From JANQPC01 sp039208375 (GTDB taxonomy: Bacteria; Pseudomonadota; Alphaproteobacteria; Rhodobacterales; Rhodobacteraceae): 64,000 nucleotides of DNA. A program made the translations under genes and the position numbers. Shown in pieces: positions 1 to 8,056 of this stretch (the first letter of the stretch is position 1; each line of letters opens with the position of its first letter). The stretch covers positions 4,138 to 68,137 of the forward strand of contig JBCCRC010000010.1 in assembly GCA_039208375.1 (NCBI GenBank), read 5' to 3'. The notes below the pieces were generated by a model. It worked only from the letters and a program-made list of their open reading frames with translations, did no database searches and had not been told where the DNA came from.

Positions 1-2
1 GC

Positions 3-437
3 CAGGCTTTCGCGCTTCTAGCGGCCGTCCTGTTCGCGACGCAGATTTTGGTCGCCGTGCGAAAACCGAAGCCGAAGAGGATCCTGTTGCTGGGACTGAT
101 CCTCGGCGCGACGGGCGCTGCTGTTCTTTTGGCCCTTCCCACTCCGCCGGGCATCCTCGTCGCGCATGCCTTCCTCGGATTGGGGATGGGCCTTGCGGTT
201 CCGGGCTTGCAAGGTCTGGCCTCCATCGCCGTGGGCGAAGACGAACAAGGCACCGTCGGCGGCCTCGTCGCCGCGGCGATGGCAGGCGGGTTCGCGCTCG
301 GCCCGCTTCTGGGCACCGCACTCTACGGCTTCTGGCCGGGCGCGCCTTATGTACTGGCCATCGTCCTGCTGCTCGGCGCCGCCATTGTCAGCTTTGGTCG
401 CCCACCCCAGAGCCCGCCGCGGCATCATCCGCTTTGA
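3..437 (+). CDS. MFS transporter, C-terminal fragment (starts before the window)
   Basis: The reading frame is open from the first bases of the window to a TGA at 435-437, so this is the 3' end of a longer gene. The translation has at least three hydrophobic helices and a glycine-rich stretch (FLGLGMGLAVPGL, then GGFALGPLLGTALYG) typical of the C-terminal half of major facilitator transporters. The end of the gene overlaps the convergent ATPase gene by 50 bases. Its position beside an iron-siderophore locus makes a siderophore exporter conceivable, but the substrate-determining half is outside the window. Family call is reasonable; substrate unknown. Confidence 0.7.
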   Translation, partial: QAFALLAAVLFATQILVAVRKPKPKRILLLGLILGATGAAVLLALPTPPGILVAHAFLGLGMGLAVPGLQGLASIAVGEDEQGTVGGLVAAAMAGGFALGPLLGTALYGFWPGAPYVLAIVLLLGAAIVSFGRPPQSPPRHHPL

Positions 438-1251
438 CCGGATGATCGAGCGGGCGCACCGGCACGACGAGCGGCAGCGCATCGACGGGATGGTTCAGAA
501 CGTGGCAATCGATCTCGAATACGCTCTGGATAAGCTCTGCGGTCAGAACCTCAGCGACGCTCCCATCCGCGACGACCTGCCCCCCACGAAAGAGCACGAT
601 CCGATCCGAAACGCGCGCGGCCATGTTCAGATCGTGCAGCACAATGACAATGGTCTTGCCCGTTCGCCTGCTCAATTGCCGCACCAGATCCAGCACGCTC
701 AGCGCGTGGGCGATATCAAGGTGATTTGTGGGCTCGTCGAGGAAGATCGCTGGCGCTTCCTGGGCAACAACCATGGCGAGCCAGGCACGCTGCAACTGCC
801 CACCCGACAGAGCGCCGAGCGGGCGCGCGGCGAGGTTGACCAAGTTCGTGGCGCGGATCGCGGCGTCGATGGCCGCAGTGTCTTCAGCCGAAAGCGGGCG
901 AAACGCGGCCCGGTGACTGTAGCGACCGAGCGCCACCAGATCGCGAACCTGCATTTCCTCGGGTGCCGAAGGGCTTTGCCCCAGAATAGCAATCTCGCGG
1001 GCCAACGCCTTTGCGCCCCAACCCTCGATGGGTGCCTGATCCAACAAAACCTGCCCGGCCGTCGCTGGAAGCATCCCGCGCATCGCTTTGAGCGCCGTGG
1101 ACTTTCCGCACCCATTCGGCCCGCAAAGCGCGGTCACCTGCCCCTTTGGAATGGCAAGCGACAGGTCGCGAAACACCAGGGCCCCGCCATACCCGATATC
1201 GGCCCCGTTGACGGTGATAAGAGGTGGGTGCGCGGGGGGTGTGTCAGGCAT
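388..1251 (-). CDS. Iron-siderophore ABC transporter ATP-binding protein (FecE/FepC type)
   Basis: A 287-residue ABC ATPase. Walker A is GPNGCGKST near residue 44, the signature is LSGGQLQR near 148, Walker B is AIFLDEPT followed by NHLD, and the switch histidine is in VLHDLN. The NHLDI form after Walker B and the length are typical of ATPases powering FecCD-type importers of ferric siderophores, heme or cobalamin. It is the last of three leftward genes: the start overlaps the end of the upstream permease by 8 bases, so the three are translationally coupled. Divergent genes encode a periplasmic binding protein and a siderophore-interacting flavoprotein, which favours ferric-siderophore import over B12. 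Confidence 0.9.
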   Translation of the reverse strand: MPDTPPAHPPLITVNGADIGYGGALVFRDLSLAIPKGQVTALCGPNGCGKSTALKAMRGMLPATAGQVLLDQAPIEGWGAKALAREIAILGQSPSAPEEMQVRDLVALGRYSHRAAFRPLSAEDTAAIDAAIRATNLVNLAARPLGALSGGQLQRAWLAMVVAQEAPAIFLDEPTNHLDIAHALSVLDLVRQLSRRTGKTIVIVLHDLNMAARVSDRIVLFRGGQVVADGSVAEVLTAELIQSVFEIDCHVLNHPVDALPLVVPVRPLDHPVKADDAAAGSGVGDQS

Positions 1252-2245
1252 AGGCGCGGCCCTGGCGGATCAGGAGATAGACGAAATACGGCGCCCCGAT
1301 CAGGGCCGTCACGGCCCCTGCGGGCACTTCCAGCGGTTGGAATGCTGCCCGCACCAAAAGGTCGGCACCCATCACCATCCCTGCGCCCAAGCATGCCGCC
1401 CCCAGAATCTGTGGCGCCGCCCGTGTGCCGTAGAGCAGGCGCGCGGCATGTGGGGCGATCAGGCCGACAAAGCCGATACCCCCCACCACGCTGACCGCTG
1501 CCGCTGTCATCAGAACCGACAAGACAAGTGCCGCGATCCGGGTGCGGGTGACATTGAGCCCAGTGGACACCGCGCTTTCATCGTCAAGCCGCAACTGGTC
1601 AAGCGGGCGCACCATCCAAACCAGCACGGGCAGCACGGCAAGCCAGGCCATACCCAGTATGCCGACCTCCCGCCAATCGGCGGTATGAACTGAACCAGCG
1701 AGCCAGATCAGCGCTTGGCTCGCGCGGAAGACGGGGCCTGCGATGATCATGAGAACTACGATGGCATTGGCAAGTGCGGCCATTGCGACGCCGTAAAGCA
1801 ACAGGCGCATGGGCGACACAGCATCCTGATAGGCCAGAATGCCCACGGTTGCCGCGAAAACGAGCGCGCCGCCGGCGGCGGCAAGCGGTTGCCAGTTGAC
1901 CGAGACGACCAGTGCATTGGCATCGTTCGAGAACAGCAGGAAGAAGATTAGTACGCCCACCGCCGCGCCATCGACGATGCCAAGGATCGACGGGGCCGCC
2001 AGCGGGTTCCTAGTTGCGCGTTGCAGAAGCATGCCCGCCACCCCAAGTGCCGCACCCACAAGGGCGGCCAGCAACACGCGCGGCAGGCGGATGTTCCACA
2101 GGATGATACCATCAGCCCGGCTTCCTGCACCGAAGAGAGCAGCAATCACACGATCAAGCGGCATGAAGGAACTGCCGACGGCCACGGCAACGAGCGCGAT
2201 CAGCATCACGGCTAAGGGCGGCACCGTTCGAATGGCGCCCGTCAT
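1244..2245 (-). CDS. FecCD-family iron-siderophore ABC permease, second subunit
   Basis: 333 residues, very hydrophobic, with about nine to ten predicted helices. The family hallmarks are present: an N-terminal segment with a conserved NIRLPRVLLAALVGAALG, the RNPLA(A)P turn, and a C-terminal GGIGFVGLIAPH motif that contacts the ATPase. Permeases of this family work as a dimer forming the channel for ferric siderophores, and the adjacent homologous gene at 2242-3225 supplies the partner. It overlaps that gene by 4 bases and the ATPase gene by 8. Substrate specificity cannot be read from the permease. Confidence 0.9.
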   Translation of the reverse strand: MTGAIRTVPPLAVMLIALVAVAVGSSFMPLDRVIAALFGAGSRADGIILWNIRLPRVLLAALVGAALGVAGMLLQRATRNPLAAPSILGIVDGAAVGVLIFFLLFSNDANALVVSVNWQPLAAAGGALVFAATVGILAYQDAVSPMRLLLYGVAMAALANAIVVLMIIAGPVFRASQALIWLAGSVHTADWREVGILGMAWLAVLPVLVWMVRPLDQLRLDDESAVSTGLNVTRTRIAALVLSVLMTAAAVSVVGGIGFVGLIAPHAARLLYGTRAAPQILGAACLGAGMVMGADLLVRAAFQPLEVPAGAVTALIGAPYFVYLLIRQGRAYA

Positions 2246-3225
2246 GTCAGGCGCAGCCGATTGCGACGCAAAAGTGTAATCAGAAGCGGGACGCCCACCA
2301 GCGCCATAACCGCACTGATCGGCGCCTCAGTGGGGTAGAGGATGAAGCGGGCCATCAGGTCCCCACCCAGACCCAGAAGCGTGCCGAACATCAGGCTGAG
2401 GGGGATCAGTTCGCGATGCGTCTGCGCGCCAGCAAGCCGGGCGAGATGCGGCGCCACAAGGCCCAGAAACGCCACTGGCCCCGCTAACGCCACAGACAGA
2501 CCGGCCAGAAGCGCCGCCACCGCCAGAACGCCAAAGCGTAGTTTCACAACCGGCACGCCGAGGCTTTGGGCGGTGGCATCGTCGGCCTGCAAGACGTCGA
2601 GCGCCCCCGCCAGTGCCAATGAAACACCTACCCCTGCCGCCAGCCCGCAGATGGCAATCCAAAGTCCGGTCAGGGGCCGGTCTGTGAAAGAGCCCGAGAG
2701 CCAGAAAATGAGTTCTTCGAGGACGGTTTCATTCAAAATGATCAGAACTTGCATGCCGGCGATCAACAGGGCCGCCACCGTGACGCCCGCCAAGAGAAGC
2801 TGGATCGGCGACATCCCGCCCCCTGCGGAATAGGCCAGACCGAACACCAGCGCAGCAGCACCAAGTGCACCGAGAGCGGCGACGCTTACGATTGTGGCGA
2901 AAGGCGCACCAGGCGCGAGCGTGATGAGCAGGACAACGCCAAACGCGGCGCCTGCGTTCACGCTCAAAAGCCCCGGTTCGGCAATCGGGTTGCGCGTGAC
3001 GCTTTGCATCAAAAGCCCCGCAAGCCCGAGGGCCGCGCCCACCACGATCGCGAGCGCCATGCGCGGAACACGCAGATCCCGAATGATGATTGCCGCCGTG
3101 TCATCAGCAGCCCCCGTCACGGCAGCCCAAACCTGGCCGGGCGCATAGACGCGGACACCCAGATGAAGCCCCGCCACGGCCAGAGCCAAGCAAGTAAGTA
3201 CCCCGCCAATGACAACACCCCGCAT
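2242..3225 (-). CDS. FecCD-family iron-siderophore ABC permease, first subunit
   Basis: 327 residues with the same architecture as its downstream neighbour: IIRDLRVPRMALAIVVGAAL, the TRNPIAEPG turn, and GPVAFLGLVAPHLARL near the C-terminus. It is the promoter-proximal gene of the leftward three-gene unit. Its ATG lies 95 bases from the start of the divergent binding-protein gene, so both units share a short control region that carries a perfect 9-base inverted repeat. It probably forms a heterodimeric channel with the product of 1244-2245. Confidence 0.9.
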   Translation of the reverse strand: MRGVVIGGVLTCLALAVAGLHLGVRVYAPGQVWAAVTGAADDTAAIIIRDLRVPRMALAIVVGAALGLAGLLMQSVTRNPIAEPGLLSVNAGAAFGVVLLITLAPGAPFATIVSVAALGALGAAALVFGLAYSAGGGMSPIQLLLAGVTVAALLIAGMQVLIILNETVLEELIFWLSGSFTDRPLTGLWIAICGLAAGVGVSLALAGALDVLQADDATAQSLGVPVVKLRFGVLAVAALLAGLSVALAGPVAFLGLVAPHLARLAGAQTHRELIPLSLMFGTLLGLGGDLMARFILYPTEAPISAVMALVGVPLLITLLRRNRLRLT

Positions 3226-3240
3226 CCAAGCATGCTTGCA

Positions 3241-3289
3241 AATCCGACAAAACTAGTAAATCTTTTTTCCTGACCAAAACTGTCGGATT
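3241..3289. promoter_or_regulatory. Inverted repeat in the shared control region of the iron-uptake genes
   Basis: AATCCGACA at 3241-3249 is repeated in perfect inverse as TGTCGGATT at 3281-3289, with 31 bases between the arms, in the 95-base gap between the divergent permease and binding-protein genes. The position and symmetry suggest the operator or overlapping promoters of an iron-responsive regulator. Which regulator (RirA, Irr, Fur/Mur or IscR type) cannot be told from the sequence alone. Confidence 0.5.
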
Positions 3290-3320
3290 CCAGGGCCGGC
3301 GCAAGACAAGGACGATCCCC

Positions 3321-4220
3321 ATGCGTAACCTCCTCCACGCAGCGCTCTGCATGCTTGTCCTCGCCAGCACGGCCACGGCCGAGACCATTGCGCACGCAAT
3401 GGGCGAAACAGAGGTGCCCGACGCCCCTGAACGGGTGATCATGTTGACCAATGAGGGAACAGAAGCGCTACTCGCGCTTGGCGTAACGCCCGTGGGCGCT
3501 GCCAATTCCTGGAACGGCGATCCCTGGTACGCGCATATCTCAGAGGCGATGGATGGGGTCGAGGCCGTCGGCACCGAAAGCGCCGTCAATCTTGAATTGA
3601 TCGCGGCGCTGGAGCCGGATCTGATCCTCGGCAACAAGCAACGCCACGAAGAAATCTACGAACAACTGTCCGCCATCGCGCCTACAGTTCTGTCGGAACG
3701 CCTGCGCGGAGCATGGCGTGAGAATTTCGGGCTCTATGCCCAGGCGCTCGGCCTAGAAGATGATGGCAACGTGATCCTGGGCGAATACGACGCGGCGGTC
3801 AGCGAACTTTCTGCGGCCCTTGGGCCGGCGTTAGACGAAGAAGTGTCGATCATCCGCTTTCTTGCGGGCAATATCCGCATCTACCAACTCGATAGCTTCT
3901 CGGGCGTGGTGCTGGGCGATCTGGGTTTTGCGCGGCCCGCAAACCAGAACGTCGACGAGTTTGCCCTGCGGGTTGGCCGCGAAAGCATCCCCGATATGGA
4001 CGGTGACCGCATCTTTCACTTCACGTGGGACAATGGCAACGGCGAGGGCCTGGCCGCCGCCGAAGAGGCACTATCCGATCCGCTATGGCAGAACCTGTCG
4101 GCGGTGCAGGCAGGCCGCGTGCATGCCGTCGACGATGCGATCTGGAACACCGCGGGCGGCATCCTGGCGGCGCGCTTGATGCTTGACGATATCGCCAAGA
4201 TTTATGGCGTCAGCCCATGA
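3321..4220 (+). CDS. Periplasmic iron-siderophore-binding protein
   Basis: 299 residues with a signal peptide (MRNLLHAALCMLVLA then cleavage near ATA-ET). The mature protein has the TroA/FepB-like two-lobe signature: an N-terminal VPDAPERVIMLTNEGTEALL segment, the LGV-PVGAA turn and LIAALEPDLILGNK. It should capture a ferric chelate and deliver it to the two divergent FecCD permeases. The gene starts a rightward unit: its stop overlaps the next start by four bases (ATGA). The ATG at 3321 is chosen because it directly precedes a good signal peptide. Ligand unknown. Confidence 0.88.
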   Translation: MRNLLHAALCMLVLASTATAETIAHAMGETEVPDAPERVIMLTNEGTEALLALGVTPVGAANSWNGDPWYAHISEAMDGVEAVGTESAVNLELIAALEPDLILGNKQRHEEIYEQLSAIAPTVLSERLRGAWRENFGLYAQALGLEDDGNVILGEYDAAVSELSAALGPALDEEVSIIRFLAGNIRIYQLDSFSGVVLGDLGFARPANQNVDEFALRVGRESIPDMDGDRIFHFTWDNGNGEGLAAAEEALSDPLWQNLSAVQAGRVHAVDDAIWNTAGGILAARLMLDDIAKIYGVSP

Positions 4221-4594
4221 CGCTTGCAGCGGCTGCCGCGATAAGCATGGCGGTTGCCGCGCTTGCGATATCTGTGGGGTCGCACGCGGTTGAGTGGCGC
4301 CTGGACGGCAGCCCAGAGCGCGCGGGTCGGATGAAGTCCTTCGATTTGGCGGCACAGGTGCACGTTGTCGCATCCCTGTCGCTTCTTCTAGGTCACAGCA
4401 CCGACATGCCGGCGCCAGGCTGGATTCTGGCCGCTTGGTGGGCAGCGATCCTGTTGTTTTCGGGGGCGCTCTATCTCCACGCGCTTACAGGCGCATCATG
4501 GGCCATGGCGGCAACCCTGCCGGGCGCCGTCGCTTTCGTCGCCGGATGGATCGGCGTTGCAACGATATGGTTGTTTCAGGAGGTTTCTGCATGA
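4217..4594 (+). CDS. Small DUF423-like membrane protein
   Basis: 125 residues with about four hydrophobic helices. The central and C-terminal parts (LLFSGALYLHALTG, then a glycine/alanine helix ending in GWIGVATIW) match the usual pattern of DUF423/YgdD membrane proteins, although the N-terminal GAFGAHGL-like motif has become VGSHAVEW. It overlaps both neighbours by 4 bases, so it is translated as part of the siderophore unit. The function of the family is not established. Its place between a binding protein and a siderophore reductase suggests an accessory role at the inner membrane. Confidence 0.65.
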   Translation: MTLAAAAAISMAVAALAISVGSHAVEWRLDGSPERAGRMKSFDLAAQVHVVASLSLLLGHSTDMPAPGWILAAWWAAILLFSGALYLHALTGASWAMAATLPGAVAFVAGWIGVATIWLFQEVSA

Positions 4595-5418
4595 CTGTCC
4601 CCCTCAAGCCGCAGCGCGTCAGCACGGTCATGGAGGTTACGGGCGCCCGCCGCCTTACGCCCAACATGATCCGTGTAACCCTCTCGGCGCCCGAGGCCGC
4701 CGTCATCCCTACAGGTATCGCGGGCGGGCATTGCAAGATCATGGTGCCTGCCCCCGGTCAGTCGCGCAGGGAGTTCGCGGAACGCTTCGCGAATGGCCCG
4801 AAGCCGGTGACACGCACCTATACCATCCGCCATGCCCGGCCCGAGGCATGCGAGATCGACATCGATTTCGTGGCCCACGGCGATGACGGCCCGGCCTCGG
4901 CCTGGGCCGCGCTTGCAAAACCCGGGGATTTTCTGGGGTTCGCCGGCCCGGGGTTGCCAAAGCTGACCGAGTTTGACGGCGACTTCTACCTTTTCGCGGC
5001 AGACATGTCGGCGATCCCGGTGGTTGCCGCAGCACTGGAAGCCTTGCCCAGCGACGCCAAAGGCTTGGCCGTTTTCGAGGTCATCGCCCCCGCTGACCGG
5101 CAAGAGATAGACGCGCCCAAGGGCGTTTCTCAACACTGGCTGATCCAGGATGATCCGCATGTCTCATCAATAGCGCAGATTGAGCTGATCAAATCGATGC
5201 CCTGGCCGCGCGGCCGCATCAAGACGGTGATCGCGGGCGAAACCGGGGTGGTTCGTGCCTTGCGGCTGTTTTTGCGCGGGCAAATGGCGCTGAACCGTCA
5301 TGACGTCTACGCGTCAGGCTATTGGCGCATCGGCTTGGCCGAGGATGAGCACCAGCAGGTGAAACGATCAGAAGCCGAGGCGGATGAAGCCGCGCTCGCG
5401 CAAGCCACGGGAGGTTAA
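4591..5418 (+). CDS. Siderophore-interacting protein (FAD-binding ferric-siderophore reductase, ViuB-like)
   Basis: 275 residues. The N-terminal half is a ferredoxin-reductase-like beta barrel with the flavin motif RTYTIR near residue 70. The C-terminal half has the family's GDFYLFAADMSAIPVVAAALE segment and ends with AGETGVVRALRLFLR and ASGYWRIGLAEDEH, diagnostic of the SIP family. Such proteins reduce Fe(III)-siderophores in the cytoplasm to release iron. The ATG at 4591 is favoured because it sits 7 bases after an AGGAGG ribosome-binding site and gives a 4-base overlap with the upstream stop; in-frame codons further upstream would run through the DUF423 gene. Confidence 0.9.
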   Translation: MTVPLKPQRVSTVMEVTGARRLTPNMIRVTLSAPEAAVIPTGIAGGHCKIMVPAPGQSRREFAERFANGPKPVTRTYTIRHARPEACEIDIDFVAHGDDGPASAWAALAKPGDFLGFAGPGLPKLTEFDGDFYLFAADMSAIPVVAAALEALPSDAKGLAVFEVIAPADRQEIDAPKGVSQHWLIQDDPHVSSIAQIELIKSMPWPRGRIKTVIAGETGVVRALRLFLRGQMALNRHDVYASGYWRIGLAEDEHQQVKRSEAEADEAALAQATGG

Positions 5419-5422
5419 CTGG

Positions 5423-5830
5423 ATGCGACACGCTATTCTCACGGCCCTACTCGCCGTCGTCGGCGCCCCTGCATTGGCAGACTACAGGCTGGAATTCGAA
5501 GGAACGAGTTTCCGCGAGTATTATTGTGGGGTGACGCTGACGATGACCAACGAAAGCGATGAAACGCTGACCGAGATCAACGGGTTCGTCGCCTCCATGA
5601 TCGATGGCGAACCGGTGGCCCGCAGCCGCGGCATGTCCTTTCTGAACCTCGCACCTGGCGAAAGTGCCTCGCGTCTTTTCGAAGCGCCCAATGCTCCGTG
5701 CGACGAGGCTACAGAATATGTGTTCATCGTCGGTGCCTGCCGGTTCGGGCCGAGTTTTGCCCCGCAGGAAGAATGCGCGGCGCTGATCCGTGGCGTGGCG
5801 CCCGTGGCCGAGGCCGCAGACACGCCCTAG
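5423..5830 (+). CDS. Small secreted protein of unknown function
   Basis: 135 residues from the ATG at 5423, which gives a clean signal peptide (MRHAILTALLAVVGAPALA, cleavage before DY). The mature domain looks like an all-beta fold and has three cysteines: one in EYYCGVTL, one in NAPCDEAT, and one in VGACRFGP followed by another in EECAAL, so one or two disulfides are plausible in the periplasm. The ribosome-binding site GGGAGG overlaps the stop of the siderophore-interacting gene, so it is probably co-expressed with iron uptake. I do not recognise the family. Confidence 0.65.
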   Translation: MRHAILTALLAVVGAPALADYRLEFEGTSFREYYCGVTLTMTNESDETLTEINGFVASMIDGEPVARSRGMSFLNLAPGESASRLFEAPNAPCDEATEYVFIVGACRFGPSFAPQEECAALIRGVAPVAEAADTP

Positions 5831-6078
5831 GGGCTATCGCGTTCGGTCGACGTCGGACGACTTAGCTAACGCAAACACAAAATCCGTCACGAGGTGAAAC
5901 AGGGGGAAACGCGACACTCTGTATCTGGCCTGAGCGATCCCGCTGCAGTCACCGGCGGCGATCGGTTGTCCGGTGAAAGCTTGCAAGAGCTTTCGCAGCG
6001 AACGGCTGCGTCCCGTACCTTGTCTTTGGCAACCATCTATGGGTTTGTGCCCACCCAAATGACATTGAGGAACACAGA

Positions 6079-6705
6079 ATGGTGGACCCCGCCGTATTGC
6101 TCACATATGCGCTGATTGTTGTCGGCTTCGTTTTCATCCCCGGGCCGGCCACTTTGCTAACAGTCGCACGCGCTACAACGTCGGGCACCAAAGTGGTGAT
6201 CGCTACGGGTGCAGGCATCACAGCCGGTGACTTTCTTCACACGATCATGGCCGTTATCGGCATCTCAGCAGTTATCGCCGCATCCGCAACTCTATTCACC
6301 ATCGTGAAGTATCTCGGGGCGGCCTATCTCATCTATCTCGGGCTAAGAGCAATTCTTGAGAAAACCTCGATTGATCTGGGCCAGGGGCGTGTTCCAATCA
6401 CCGCACCACAGGCATTTCGACAAGCAATCCTTGCTGAAGTTCTAAATCCAAAGACAGCGCTGTTCTTCCTCGCATTTCTCCCCCAATTCGTTGCACCTGA
6501 GAAGGGCTTCGTGGTGATGCAGCTCACGATTTTGGGTGTCGTCTTTGCGCTGATTGGTTTCTTCAGTACGATCGTCTACTCGATTGCAGCCGGCGGGCTG
6601 GGAGACTTCCTGCGTCGCAACCCAACGGTTCTCAAATGGCAAGGCAAGGTCGTTGGCGGCATCTATTGCGCGCTCGGCATTCGCCTGGCTTTGCAAGAGC
6701 GGTAA
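6079..6705 (+). CDS. LysE/RhtB-family amino-acid exporter
   Basis: 208 residues with six predicted helices and family hallmarks: PGPATLLTVAR near residue 23, ITAGDFLHT, KYLGAAYLIYLGLRA near residue 80, and EVLNPKTALFFLAFLPQF near residue 120. RhtB-type proteins export amino acids or small amine metabolites across the inner membrane. The gene stands alone after a 248-base gap. The next gene is convergent. Local base composition is visibly less GC-rich than in the siderophore genes upstream, in line with the following three genes. Confidence 0.88.
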   Translation: MVDPAVLLTYALIVVGFVFIPGPATLLTVARATTSGTKVVIATGAGITAGDFLHTIMAVIGISAVIAASATLFTIVKYLGAAYLIYLGLRAILEKTSIDLGQGRVPITAPQAFRQAILAEVLNPKTALFFLAFLPQFVAPEKGFVVMQLTILGVVFALIGFFSTIVYSIAAGGLGDFLRRNPTVLKWQGKVVGGIYCALGIRLALQER

Positions 6706-6879
6706 GCAGGGCTTGTTCCTACGGGATCCGGGAACAACGGGCAACCTGCCGACAGCCTCATCATGGCTAAAGGTGGAGCCAGTTTCAGCGAAAAGTCTTT
6801 CGTGAGCTTGCCGTGACTTGAACAGACTTCAGCGTTCCACCGGTTGATCTCGCAAAATCAAATGCCGCGCCGGCTTTGA

Positions 6880-7443
6880 TCACGGCGCAGCTTGGCCGAT
6901 CAAAAGCTCAAAGAGAACCGCTGAGTTGGCGATCCGCTCCGCGCGTGAGCGGCCAGTTGCCCGCGCGTATTCGCCAAGCCATGCAGAGTAAGCAACGGCG
7001 GCAAGCTGACCGGCAACAGCTTGGGGTTTCCCTATTTCGACCAGCAAGTTCGCCAAATATCCCATCCGCAATTCATCAATTTCTGCAACGGTCCCGGCAA
7101 TTCGCTCATCCCTGAACATGACATTGCGAATTCCCACCTCGAACGCACCGTCGTCTTCGGCACAGAGCATCAGAAGCCGCTGCAACCGATCCTCCGCCGT
7201 TCCGCCGGTCTTCTCAATCGAGGCAATTACTCTTTCCGTCTGTTGTTCTTTCCACTTCTGCAAAACCGCCCGCATAAGGTCAGCGACATTCTTAAAGTGC
7301 CAATAAAAACTCCCACGAGTAATTCCCAGACCCTTGGCTAACCGGTCTGCTTTGACGGCCTGAATACCGCCAGACTCAAATGCGGCGTAGGCTGCATTCA
7401 CCCAGTCATCGCGGCTCAAGGCATCTGACTTCTTCTCTTCCAT
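6880..7443 (-). CDS. TetR-family transcriptional repressor
   Basis: 187 residues from the ATG at 7443. The N-terminal helix-turn-helix (AKGLGITRGSFYWHFKN, residues ~36-52) is typical of TetR/AcrR repressors. The C-terminal ligand domain is alpha-helical with an RDERIAGTVAEIDELRMGYLA segment. An upstream in-frame GTG at 7494 would add 17 residues but lies inside a candidate operator, so the ATG is preferred. Two near-identical dyads lie at its start and in front of the divergent SnoaL-like gene, indicating autoregulation and control of that gene. The effector is unknown. Confidence 0.85.
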   Translation of the reverse strand: MEEKKSDALSRDDWVNAAYAAFESGGIQAVKADRLAKGLGITRGSFYWHFKNVADLMRAVLQKWKEQQTERVIASIEKTGGTAEDRLQRLLMLCAEDDGAFEVGIRNVMFRDERIAGTVAEIDELRMGYLANLLVEIGKPQAVAGQLAAVAYSAWLGEYARATGRSRAERIANSAVLFELLIGQAAP

Positions 7444-7456
7444 ACATACTGTATTG
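7440..7456. promoter_or_regulatory. Candidate TetR operator 1 (overlaps the repressor start)
   Basis: CCATAC-ATACT-GTATTG: two 6-base arms around a 5-base spacer, one mismatch in symmetry. It matches the arm sequence and spacing of the dyad at 7487-7503, 47 bases away centre to centre, and covers the start codon of the TetR gene, as expected for autorepression. Confidence 0.6.
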
Positions 7457-7486
7457 ACACCTGCGTGCCGAAAGAGCAACCATGCC

Positions 7487-7503
7487 CCATACACTATGTA
7501 TGG
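7487..7503. promoter_or_regulatory. Candidate TetR operator 2 (in front of the SnoaL-like gene)
   Basis: CCATAC-ACTAT-GTATGG is a perfect 6-5-6 inverted repeat. It ends inside the ribosome-binding region (TGGAG) of the gene starting at 7513, so a bound repressor would block transcription of that gene. Same arms and spacing as the dyad at 7440-7456. Confidence 0.65.
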
Positions 7504-7512
7504 AGACTTTGA

Positions 7513-7974
7513 ATGTCGCAGAGCCCTGACACAAGAAGAACACCATCAGAGCAGCGCCGCGTCTACGTCGCCAAGAAGATGTTTAATGAGGGTTGGGGAG
7601 CAAACACCGGGTGGCAAAGCGTTTGGAACGATCACGCCACAGACGATATGATCGGCTACTTTCATGGCAACCCTGAGCCCAACAAGGGCAGAACAGCATT
7701 CGTCGCGTTCCAAAGCATGCTGTTCGACGGCTTTCCAAACCTTAAGACCGAGGTAAGATCTGTCACTGCCGAAGGTGATACCGTGGTGATCCAATCTCGG
7801 CTGACGGGCAAGCAGACAGGAGAATTTCTGGGGGTTCCGCCAAGCAACAATGAGGTGGATGTCCCGGATGTAACCATTTTTCGTTTTGAGCAGGATAAGA
7901 TCTGTGAAGTACGCTATTTCACAGACCTGCTGCGTGTGATGCAAACGATCGGCGCGGCAACGAAGCCAATTTAG
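7513..7974 (+). CDS. SnoaL-like / ester-cyclase-fold protein
   Basis: 153 residues. The pattern of a start helix (AKKMFNEGWG), a GRTAFVAFQSMLFDGFPNLKTEV segment, and a strand pair VTAEGDTVVIQSRLTG--TGEFLGVPPSNNEVDVPDVTIFRFEQDKICEVRYFTDLLRVM is that of the SnoaL/NTF2-like polyketide-cyclase superfamily. These small barrels act as cyclases, hydrolases or ligand binders, so the reaction cannot be named. It is divergent from the TetR gene and controlled by the shared dyads, which suggests that its substrate or product is the TetR effector. Confidence 0.78.
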   Translation: MSQSPDTRRTPSEQRRVYVAKKMFNEGWGANTGWQSVWNDHATDDMIGYFHGNPEPNKGRTAFVAFQSMLFDGFPNLKTEVRSVTAEGDTVVIQSRLTGKQTGEFLGVPPSNNEVDVPDVTIFRFEQDKICEVRYFTDLLRVMQTIGAATKPI

Positions 7975-8056
7975 CCGGCGACGGCTTTGCCCACCGCTTC
8001 CCGTTCCGGTATGTCGAAACCAATACGGTTGTCGCGGGATCTGGGGACTTGGCCAA

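Noticed and set aside
166..1494. 442-codon plus-strand open frame over the ATPase and permease genes
   Set aside because: Antisense to two clear ABC transporter genes, low-complexity arginine/proline-rich translation.
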